From: Pseudomonadota bacterium
Lineage (GTDB): Bacteria; Pseudomonadota; Alphaproteobacteria; Rhizobiales; Hyphomicrobiaceae
Direction: 5' to 3'
Assembly: GCA_023423275.1 (NCBI GenBank)
Contig: JAFAFW010000110.1
Span: forward strand, 153,595-217,594
Length of the DNA stretch: 64,000 bases
The position numbers were made by a program, and so were the translations under genes. The notes beneath the pieces are model-generated. The model was not told where the DNA came from, did no database searches, and saw only the letters and a program-made list of their open reading frames with translations. Shown here piece by piece: positions 8,361-15,642 of this stretch. Within the stretch, counting starts at the first letter, position 1. Every line of letters starts with the position of its first letter.

Positions 8361-8726
8361 AGAGCGTCGCGCTGGTCAGAACTGTAGTCGATACAGATTA
8401 GATATCTTCCAGGTATTTGGTAGACAGCCGGCTTATAGCTTCTCCGAAACAGTAGAGATTCGTTGGTATCTCGGGGCCTTGCCATGCATCGCGCCTGCGG
8501 GGCCGGAAGCCCGCCTGCCCCGCAACAGCTTGCAGATTGAACGCGCGGAGTTGCGTCGACGCAACGCGATCATGTGGCTTCCAGGCTGGGTACGGGGTCG
8601 AAAAATCTGCTGCGGCTTGCGCAGGGTTCAAAAAGTATACTAAATAAGTAAGGAATACTCTACTGCCGATGGAAAGCGTCTGATGAGCTGATTTGGCTCG
8701 CGCGATGCAAACCACTCACGCAGGAT
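8361..8726 (+). other. Intergenic stretch with a weak cobalamin-riboswitch-like core
   Basis: No gene is seen in these 366 bases. Bases 8505-8529 contain GGAAGCCCGCCTGCCCCGCA followed by ACAGC, and TTGGT occurs at 8463-8467. Together these recall the core CTGCCCCCGCAACTGT and the 5' GGTGCC box of cobalamin riboswitches. The AGGGAA box and the GCCACTG element are missing, so if it is one it is decayed. Codons in frame with the next gene continue upstream to about 8661 but offer no start codon. Confidence 0.2.
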
Positions 8727-10184
8727 GTGCGCCTGCTCGATCTGACGTTCACTGGAGATCGACCAGCCCATGTCGTCTCAGGTGAAGGCTGGCTATCGCT
8801 ATTTTATGACGGTCAACGCCCGTGGCAGCGCCCGAGCGAATCCAAGGCGCTTGCCATCAAGATCGAGGATCTCAGCAAGACGTCGCCTCAAGTCGATATC
8901 TGGAAGAGTCCTGCACCGCAGCATGGCATCGCCGTGCCGCTGGGCAAGGACAAGTGGATCATCAGCACTCCGAACCCCGCCTACGCCAAGGGCAACGACA
9001 AGACCGCATCATCCCGGCCGAACGCTTTCCAGCTCCTCGATAAGGCGGCAGGATGGAAACCGCTCGCGACCTATCCTTGCCGCTTGTTTCACGGCCACGC
9101 CACGCTCGACGGCGCCGCTATCCAAGTGAAGTACGGGTTCGAAGGCTTTCTCGATCGCGTCGTGACGGAGGATATCGGACCGGATCAGTCGGCCGTCGGC
9201 TGGACGCCGGAGGGCGAGCGCAGCATCGTCAGCGGCTTTGCCGAAGTGACGACCACGCTTGGGCGGTTTGATCTGATCACGGCGGCCCGCATCGACCACT
9301 ACGCCCTACAAGGCGAGGGCAATAATCCGACAGCCGGTGGTGGCACAGGCGGATTGCCCAATGTTCCCGTTGGGCCGTTCGAAGTTGACAAATCCGAGAC
9401 CGCGGTCAGTCCCAAAATCACCGCAAGCGTACGGCCCACCGACTGGCTCCAACTGTACGCGAGCTACGGCCTCGGTTTCCGGCCACCCGCAATCACCGAA
9501 ACGCTGATGTCCAATCGCCATCCCGGCTTTGTCGGTAACTTCGTCAGGTTCTTCCCCAATCCGTTTCTCGATCCGGAACGCTCGAAGGGCTGGGAGGTCG
9601 GCGCCAATCTCGCTTTTGATGGCGTGCTTGTCAGCCGCGACAAGCTCCGCCTGAAAGCCAACTACTATGACAACGACATCGAAAATTACATCCTGGCGAT
9701 GAATAGCGGCACGCGCTTTTTCTTCCAGAACGTGCCTGGTACGAGTGAGGTGAGCGGCGTGGAGCTTGAGGTCAACTACGATGTCGGCTTTGCTTTCGCA
9801 AGCCTCGGCTATCATCACATCAACGCCGACCTGCCGTTTGAGCCGGGGGGTGCACCCTTGGCCAACTATGCGGGCCCGCCCGAGCAGGTCTGGACCTTGA
9901 CCGGTGGCGTTCGGCTGTTTGATGAGCGTCTGGTGCTTGGCGGCCGTATCCGCGATGTGCCCGAGAGCGTCTATCCCGGGCAAGCCTCTTCCGGGACAGG
10001 TTCCTACAGCGTACCCCCCTATCGGCTTTATGATGCGTTTGCTTCCTATAAAGTCAGCGACCACCTTGATCTCAACTTCACGGCGGAGAACCTAACCGAT
10101 GAACTCTACACCCCCGGCATGTCAGCCGACTCGGTCAATGGCCGAGGTCTGACCATGAAATTCGGCCTGGCGGCCCGTTTGTGA
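8660..10184 (+). pseudogene. Chimera: AztD-like metallochaperone fragment fused to the C-terminal half of a TonB-dependent receptor
   Basis: The frame has two unrelated parts. Up to about 9110 it resembles the beta-propeller metallochaperone AztD: DRPAHVVSGEGWLSLFYDG, then QHGIAVPLGKDKWIIS and a broken repeat near FHGHA. From about 9115 it becomes the outer half of a TonB-dependent receptor barrel: KYGFEGFLDRVVTED, the GLGFRPPAITETL and RSKGWEVGANL strands, and a C-terminal strand ending in Leu (GLAARL). The plug, TonB box and any signal peptide are absent; the first usable start is GTG at 8727. A protein without export signal or plug cannot act as a receptor, so I call it a pseudogene formed by deletion between two neighbouring metal-uptake genes. 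Confidence 0.65.
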
Positions 10185-10246
10185 GGCGTGCGGCGCATGC
10201 CCGGTCAGACCTATTCCGCTGAACGACAGAACAAGGATAGAAGGCA

Positions 10247-11455
10247 ATGTCCTCCACTGAACGCAGGCAGAGATGCTGCATCGTCGGCGCTGGCCCTGCC
10301 GGGCTGATGCTAGGCCTGCTGCTGGCGCGCGCCGGCGTTCCGACAACGGTCATCGAGAAGCACGCCGACTTCCTCCGCGACTTTCGCGGCGACACCATCC
10401 ACCCATCGACGCTGGAGGTGATCGCCGAGCTCGGATTTCTCGACGAGTTTCTGAAGCTGCCGCACCAGCAAGCCCCGACGCTGCACGCGGAGATCAACGG
10501 CAAGAAGGCGACGATCGCCGACTTCTCGCGGTTGCCGACACGCTGCAAGTTCATCGCCTTCATGCCGCAGTGGGATTTCCTGAGCTTCCTCGCCGCCAAG
10601 GCGAATATGCTACCGGACTTCGATCTGCGTATGGGGGTGACGCTTGAAGAACTGACTCGGCAAGGTGATCGCGTTGTCGGCGCCCGGGTTCGGGATGCGG
10701 ACGGAACCAAGAGCACGATTGAGGCTGATCTGATCGTCGGAGCCGATGGCCGCGAGTCGCGCGTTCGCCGCGACGTCGGCCTCGAGGTCGAGGATCTCGG
10801 CGCCTCCGTTGACGTGCTCTGGATGAGACTCTCTCGTCCGGCCGATGACACGGCACAGGGTATGAACCACGGTGGCCCCAATCAGGGCCTCATCCTGATC
10901 GACCGCGGTGATTTCTGGCAGTGCGGCTATGTCATCCGCAAGGGTGGGTTCGCAGAGACTAAGGAAGCTGGTCTGCCGACCTTGCGCGCTAAGCTCGCGG
11001 CCGTGGCGCCGCTGCCGGCCGAGCGCTTCGATGAGATCACGGACTGGAGCCAAGTGCATCTGCTGAGCGTCCGCATGGATCGCCTGAAGACGTGGTGGGC
11101 TCCGGGCGTGCTGTGCATCGGCGATGCGGCGCATGCGATGTCGCCGGTCGGCGGAGTCGGCGTCAATCTTGCGATCCAGGACGCAATTGCGGCAGCCAAC
11201 ATCCTCGCCGCCCCATTGCGCAGCGGCACGCTCACGGACGCCCATCTGCAAGCGGTGCAGCGGCGGCGCAACTTTCCGACCAAGGCCACGCAAAAGGTCC
11301 AGCTGATGATGCGGCGCAAGCGCAAGCCGGGCGAAGAGGATAAAAGCAGCGGGCCGCCAGCGTTCCTGCGCGCGATCAGTCGTTGGCGCGTGCTCCCGCA
11401 CTTGACCGGCCGCCTGATCGGGATTGGCTTCCGGCCGGAGCATGTGAAAACGTGA
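10247..11455 (+). CDS. FAD-dependent monooxygenase, aromatic-hydroxylase type
   Basis: This 402-residue class A flavoprotein has CCIVGAGPAGLMLGLLLARAG at the N-terminus, ADLIVGADGRESRVRR at about 158-173 and GDAAHAMSPVGGVGVNLAIQD near 290-310. All three FAD/NADPH motifs are canonical. It starts at ATG 10247, 62 bases after the receptor chimera, and its stop overlaps the next start as GTGA at 11452. It is unlike the other monooxygenase at 6132 in detail, so two separate enzymes serve this island. The substrate is unknown; context suggests a metallophore or another imported small molecule. Confidence 0.88.
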   Translation: MSSTERRQRCCIVGAGPAGLMLGLLLARAGVPTTVIEKHADFLRDFRGDTIHPSTLEVIAELGFLDEFLKLPHQQAPTLHAEINGKKATIADFSRLPTRCKFIAFMPQWDFLSFLAAKANMLPDFDLRMGVTLEELTRQGDRVVGARVRDADGTKSTIEADLIVGADGRESRVRRDVGLEVEDLGASVDVLWMRLSRPADDTAQGMNHGGPNQGLILIDRGDFWQCGYVIRKGGFAETKEAGLPTLRAKLAAVAPLPAERFDEITDWSQVHLLSVRMDRLKTWWAPGVLCIGDAAHAMSPVGGVGVNLAIQDAIAAANILAAPLRSGTLTDAHLQAVQRRRNFPTKATQKVQLMMRRKRKPGEEDKSSGPPAFLRAISRWRVLPHLTGRLIGIGFRPEHVKT

Positions 11456-11823
11456 GCGGGGTGCGCCCGTTACGTGCTCTCTACCTCGGCCTCGGCCTGT
11501 TCTTCGTGGTGCTCGGCTTCATCGGCGCTTTGCTGCCGGTGCTGCCGACAACGCCGTTCCTGATCCTCGCTGCAGCGTGCTTTGCCCGATCATCCGAACG
11601 CCTTGAGACGTGGCTGCTGTCACATCCCCGGTTCGGATTGACACTGCGCGAATGGCGATCGCGCGGTGCCATTCCCTGGCGCGGCAAACTGTTGTCACTG
11701 GTCGGCACAACAGCCGGCTTTGCTGTCTTTTGGCTTGGGAGCAAGCCTGGTCCCATGCTGGCGAGGGTAGTTGGGCTGCTGATGCTAGTCGGCTTGGTCT
11801 ACGTGTTCTCACGGCCGTCGTAA
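11452..11823 (+). CDS. DUF454 (YbaN-like) inner-membrane protein
   Basis: This 123-residue membrane protein matches DUF454: an N-terminal hydrophobic helix followed by GALLPVLPTTPFLILAAACF, then SSERLETWLLSHPRFG and a C-terminal pair of helices. The GTG start at 11452 overlaps the preceding monooxygenase stop (GTGA), so the two are translationally coupled. The biochemical role is not established; members are often found beside iron or haem genes, which fits this island. The length is normal for the family and the frame is intact. Confidence 0.85.
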   Translation: MSGVRPLRALYLGLGLFFVVLGFIGALLPVLPTTPFLILAAACFARSSERLETWLLSHPRFGLTLREWRSRGAIPWRGKLLSLVGTTAGFAVFWLGSKPGPMLARVVGLLMLVGLVYVFSRPS

Positions 11824-11952
11824 GGTGAGCCTGATAGCGCCGTTCGAGGGTCTTCGATTTCCAGCGACTCCACTGCAGGCCGACAGTCTCCGCAAGCTCC
11901 CGGTGCTCTGAGCGTCAAGCGCTCTTGGCCCTGACGTCAAATCGTCGCCATG

Positions 11953-11971
11953 AATGTAATAACATAACGTT
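11953..11971 (+). promoter_or_regulatory. Zur operator upstream of zrgA
   Basis: The 19 bases AATGTAATAACATAACGTT match the proteobacterial Zur consensus AATGTTATAATATAACATT at 16 of 19 positions, with the two half sites and spacing kept. It ends 51 bases before the zrgA start, where a promoter should lie. Zur represses zinc-uptake genes when zinc is plentiful, in agreement with the genes downstream. Confidence 0.7.
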
Positions 11972-12022
11972 TATCTTCAGCGGGCGCTATAGTGAGCGCC
12001 AGCAGGACAGGGAGATGAACAC

Positions 12023-12439
12023 ATGCGGACAGGACTTGCAGCAGCCATGCTCGGTTGCCTTCTGCTTCAGACGGCCAGCGCCGAGGAGCGGCGTGAGCTC
12101 GGTGCCCACCAACATGGACATGGAACTCTCAACATCGCCTTCGAAGGCAACCGGATTACCATGGAGCTTGAGGTTCCCGGCCATGACATTGTCGGATTTG
12201 AGCACGAGGCAAAGACCGATGATCAGAAAGCCGCGGTCGCGAAGGCCAAGTCTCAGCTCGGCGCACCTCTGGCTCTGTTCCAGCTTCCTGCCGCGGCCGG
12301 CTGCACGGTCAAGGAGGCGCACTTTTCCGCCTTCAAGGGCGCGGAGGAACTCAAGGTCAATCTCATCACGTCAAAAGGGCAGAACAAATTCGAGGTCAAG
12401 CGTGACAATCCTCGGCTTGATCTTTCCGGCATCATGTAG
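12023..12439 (+). CDS. zrgA: ZrgA-like zinc uptake protein (DUF2796), lacking its His-rich middle
   Basis: This 138-residue exported protein has a signal peptide (about 1-20, ending TASA), then the DUF2796 start GAHQHGHGTLNIAFEGN, MELEVPGHDIVGFEHEAK and the C-terminal GQNKFEVKRDNPRLDL. Typical members are about 190 residues with a His/Asp-rich metal-binding segment between the halves. Here GCTVKEA joins directly to HFSAFKGAEELKV, so about 50-60 residues including the His-rich part are gone in frame. It starts at ATG 12023 after AGGGAG, downstream of a Zur box, and leads the ABC transporter and DUF3299 genes. The family is known from zinc-regulated zrg operons. Whether the short form still binds zinc is open. 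Confidence 0.82.
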   Translation: MRTGLAAAMLGCLLLQTASAEERRELGAHQHGHGTLNIAFEGNRITMELEVPGHDIVGFEHEAKTDDQKAAVAKAKSQLGAPLALFQLPAAAGCTVKEAHFSAFKGAEELKVNLITSKGQNKFEVKRDNPRLDLSGIM

Positions 12440-12454
12440 CGTGCGAGCAGGTCG

Positions 12455-13181
12455 TTGACGCGCTCACCCAATGGCGTAGCGGCTGATTCCGCTGCTACAG
12501 CTCCAGTTGTATGCATGGAGCAGGTCCGCTTCGCCTGGCCGGGACGGAACGTATTCGCCTTCCTGATCGACGCGTTCGCCCTGTCCGCAGGCGAGCGCGG
12601 GTCCCTCGGGGAGCGGCAAGTCGACCTTTCTCAGCCTTCTGTGCGGCATCGTCAGTCCTCAAGCCGGGCGCATCACAATTCTGGGCACGGACTTCACCGC
12701 ACTGTCGGGTATGGCTCGGGATCGGTTTCGGGCCGAGCACTTCGGCATCATCTTCCAGATGTTCAACCTGCTTCCTTACGGCTCGGCGGTGGACAATATT
12801 ATTCTTCCGCTCGCCTTTGCCCGCATGAGGCGGCAGCGCGCGATGCGCGATGGAGACGCGCGGGTGACGGCACTGCGGCTGATGCAGCGTCTCGGGCTGG
12901 ATGACGCACTCGCACGCCAGGAGGCGGCCAAGCTCAGCGTCGGCCAGCAGCAGCGGGTAGCCGCCGCGCGTGCCCTGATCGGCACCCCGGAGATCATCGT
13001 CGCCGACGAGCCGACCTCGTCGCTGGATCGTGACAGGCAGGCGGCGTTCCTGGATGTGCTGTTCGAGCAAGTCGCGGAGGCGGGCGCGACGCTGATCATG
13101 GTGAGCCACGACGAGAGCCTTGCGCCGCGCTTCGATCGCGTCGTCCGCCTCGGCGAGATGGCGCGCGAGGTGCGTTCATGA
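12455..13181 (+). pseudogene. ABC transporter ATPase (LolD-like) of the zrg operon, frameshifted before Walker A
   Basis: The first frame (from TTG 12455 or ATG 12515) gives VRFAWPGRNVF and ALSAGER. A second frame, entered at about 12599-12605, gives PSGSGKSTFLSLLCGIVSPQ, a Q-loop region, LSVGQQQRVAAARAL (signature), IIVADEPTSSLD (Walker B and D-loop) and the switch His in MVSHDE. Comparing the spacing with relatives, about 11 bases coding for the strand before Walker A are missing, which shifts the frame. No start codon with a good ribosome site precedes Walker A in the second frame, so no working ATPase can be made without frameshifting. The stop overlaps the permease ATG (ATGA at 13178). 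Confidence 0.75.
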
Positions 13182-14437
13182 TCGTCCTGCGCCTCGCGCT
13201 GCAATCCTTGCGCAACCGCTGGTTCACCGCGCTGCTGACGGTGCTGGCGATCGCCCTCAGTGTCGTGCTGCTGCTTGGCGTGGAGAAGGTGCGCACCAGT
13301 GCTCGCCAGAGCTTTGCCGACACCATCTCGGGAACCGATCTCATCGTCGGCGCGCGCAGTGGCAGCCTGCAGCTCCTGCTTTACTCCGTCTTTCGCATCG
13401 GCAATGCCACCAACAACATCACCTGGACCAGCTACCAGGACATTGCCCATCAGCCGGAGATCGATTGGATGGTTCCGCTCTCGCTGGGCGACAGCCACCG
13501 CGGTTTTCGGGTGCTCGGCACGACGCGGGATTATTTCACTCACTACAGATACCGGCGTACTCACCAGCTCGCGTTCAGCGCAGGACAGCCTTTCAGCGAT
13601 CTTTTCGACGCGGTCATCGGTGCCGACGTGGCGCGTGAACTCGGCTACAAGGTCGGCGATCCGATCATCGTCGCTCACGGCGTCGGCACCGTGTCCTTCG
13701 TCGAGCACGATGACAAGCCCTTCCGCGTTGCTGGCGTCCTCGACAAGACGGGCACTCCGGTCGACCGTACCGTGCACGTCAGCCTCGAAGCCATCGAGGC
13801 TATTCACGTCGACTGGCAGAGCGGCGCGCGCATTCCGGGGCAGGCGGTATCCGCCGACGAGGTGCGCACCATGGACCTGAAACCCAAAGCCGTGACGGCG
13901 GCACTGGTCGGGCTCAAGTCCAAGCTGGCTACCTTTCGTGTGCAGCGGGCGATCAATAACTATCGCCAGGAGCCGTTGTCGGCCATTCTGCCGGGCGCGG
14001 CCCTTCAGGAATTATGGGGGCTGGTCGGCACGGCGGAGACCGCACTCTCCGCCATCTCGGTAATGGTGGTGATCACGGCCTTGCTGGGCATGGTAACCAT
14101 GATCATGGCCACGTTGAATGAACGGCGGCGGGAAATGGCGATCCTGCGCTCGGTTGGCGCACGGCCGCGCACCATTCTCGGTCTGCTGACGGCGGAAGCT
14201 GCGGTGCTGATCCTGGTGGGTCTGGGATTGGGACTTATATTGCTCTATGTCGGTCTGATCGTGCTGCAGCCGCTGATCGATCGGCTCTATGGCTTGCATC
14301 TGGCCATCGATCCGCCCGGGATCCATGAGTGGATCCTGCTTGGCGGGGTTGCCACTGGAGGTATCGTGGCCGGTCTCATCCCGGCCGTCCGCGCCTACCG
14401 CTTGTCTCTGGCCGACGGCATGACCGTGAAAGTCTAG
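13178..14437 (+). CDS. FtsX/MacB-like ABC transporter permease of the zrg operon
   Basis: This 419-residue protein has one N-terminal membrane span (about 15-37), a large periplasmic MacB-type domain (about 45-285) and three C-terminal spans with the FtsX-domain text LNERRREMAILRSVGARP between the first two. This is the four-helix layout of mechanotransmission ABC permeases. It follows the ATPase with an ATGA overlap and precedes DUF3299, the order seen in zinc-regulated zrg operons. The frame is intact, but its partner ATPase is broken, so the complex is probably not energised unless another ATPase substitutes. Confidence 0.9.
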   Translation: MIVLRLALQSLRNRWFTALLTVLAIALSVVLLLGVEKVRTSARQSFADTISGTDLIVGARSGSLQLLLYSVFRIGNATNNITWTSYQDIAHQPEIDWMVPLSLGDSHRGFRVLGTTRDYFTHYRYRRTHQLAFSAGQPFSDLFDAVIGADVARELGYKVGDPIIVAHGVGTVSFVEHDDKPFRVAGVLDKTGTPVDRTVHVSLEAIEAIHVDWQSGARIPGQAVSADEVRTMDLKPKAVTAALVGLKSKLATFRVQRAINNYRQEPLSAILPGAALQELWGLVGTAETALSAISVMVVITALLGMVTMIMATLNERRREMAILRSVGARPRTILGLLTAEAAVLILVGLGLGLILLYVGLIVLQPLIDRLYGLHLAIDPPGIHEWILLGGVATGGIVAGLIPAVRAYRLSLADGMTVKV

Positions 14438-14455
14438 TCCGAGAGGTAACCGACC

Positions 14456-15022
14456 ATGCGCGCCAAGCCCATTGCAGTCGCCGTCTTCTGTATGGCGTTG
14501 ATGGCTTCCGGTCCCGTGGCTGCCCCTGCAGCCGAGGCGCCGCTCGAACTGCAATGGAGCCAGCTCATGCCGCCGGCGACGCCCGAGCCGAGATCATTTC
14601 TGGCGCCACGGTCGGGACCGTTCGATCTCGGCTCTGTCCCGAATGACGGCTTGCCTGCACCACCCTACGTACCCGAAGGACGGTGGATGTCAGCCCCGCG
14701 TAGATCCAGCGCGCCGGCGCCCGTGGTCGAGAGCCTCGACGGCAAGCGCGTGCACATCGGCGGCTACGTTGTCCCGCTGGACTTCGACGCAACGACCGTC
14801 AAGGAATTCCTGCTGGTCCCCTTTGTCGGCGCCTGCATTCACGTGCCTCCGCCACCGGCCAACCAGATCATCTACGTGAAAGCCGAAAAGGGCTTCGATG
14901 TGCAAGGATCGTTCGATCCCGTCTATGTGACCGGCGCGCTGAAAGTATCGATGACGTTCACCGGCCTCGCGGATGCCGGCTACAGCATCGATGCCGAAAA
15001 GGTCGACCTGCGCTCGAGGTAG
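14456..15022 (+). CDS. DUF3299 exported protein of the zinc-regulated operon
   Basis: This 188-residue protein has a signal peptide (about 1-25, AAPAAEA) and the DUF3299 core GGYVVPLDFDATTVKEFLLV, then GACIHVPPPPANQIIYV, near 100-140. The lone Cys beside HVPPPP is invariant in the relatives I know. It starts at ATG 14456, 18 bases after the permease stop, with GAGAGG upstream. Members accompany DUF2796 and FtsX-type transporters in zinc-regulated operons; the molecular task is not known. The protein appears complete. Confidence 0.85.
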   Translation: MRAKPIAVAVFCMALMASGPVAAPAAEAPLELQWSQLMPPATPEPRSFLAPRSGPFDLGSVPNDGLPAPPYVPEGRWMSAPRRSSAPAPVVESLDGKRVHIGGYVVPLDFDATTVKEFLLVPFVGACIHVPPPPANQIIYVKAEKGFDVQGSFDPVYVTGALKVSMTFTGLADAGYSIDAEKVDLRSR

Positions 15023-15372
15023 CCTTGGTCCTTCGTCCCATTCGGAACTCGTGAGATTCTTCATAACGATGTGCTTGCTTTGCGGGCGTGTCGCTAAGTC
15101 CTGGCGCTCGGTAAAGAGAGCGGCACACGCCCGCACTCATTTCGTTTTAACCGCATTCTCAGGAACGTAGATCAAGCGGCCGTCCGGGAGCCGCTACATC
15201 ATACCGGCGCGGACGCCCCTGCCCTTCTCCGACCCCGCCGCTGGTCTCGTAGCCGGTCAGCTCTTCGCCATTCTTGATGAGAATGCGCATATCTGCTTTG
15301 CCGGGGCTCTCCAGCACGACAACGTCCTTGGCGGCGAACGGATTGAGTGAGTTGCGAAGAGAAGCTGCATGA
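15023..15372. other. Intergenic stretch with an unrecognised minus-strand frame
   Basis: There is no confident gene in these 350 bases. On the minus strand a frame from about 15370 to 15159 reads SLNPFAAKDVVVLE and MRILIKNGEELTGYETSGG before a stop. It has no proper start and matches no family I recognise. It could be the decayed tail of a gene that followed tonB. Confidence 0.3.
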
Positions 15373-15618
15373 TCATCTTAAGAATCTGATCGGGACGGTG
15401 AGCACGATCCGGCCGCCTCCGATATTGGCGGGCGGCGCCGGAACCGGGCCGGCGCGCCGCGCCAGCCCCATCGCCTCCTGATCCAGGACGGCGCTGCCGG
15501 AGATGCGGATGAGGCGCGCCGACAACACGCGGCCGGAACGGTCGATATAAAAGCGACCGACGAGTGCCGCCGCCGCCCGGATAGCACTGTGGCAGTTCAG
15601 GTGCGCCATTCCATTCAC
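15373..15618 (-). pseudogene. Energy transducer TonB, C-terminal domain remnant
   Basis: The frame shows the TonB C-terminal signature: FYIDRSGRVLSARLIRISGS, then LDQEAMGLARRAGPVPAPP and GGRIVLTVPIRF. The N-terminal anchor and proline-rich spacer are missing. Between AHLNCHSAIRAAA and GRFYIDRSG roughly nine residues expected in relatives are also missing. It follows the large receptor on the same strand, where a dedicated tonB gene would be expected, but no exbB or exbD is present. It cannot couple to the inner membrane as it stands. Confidence 0.7.
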
Positions 15619-15642
15619 AGCAGGAGTGCCGTTGGAACTGCG

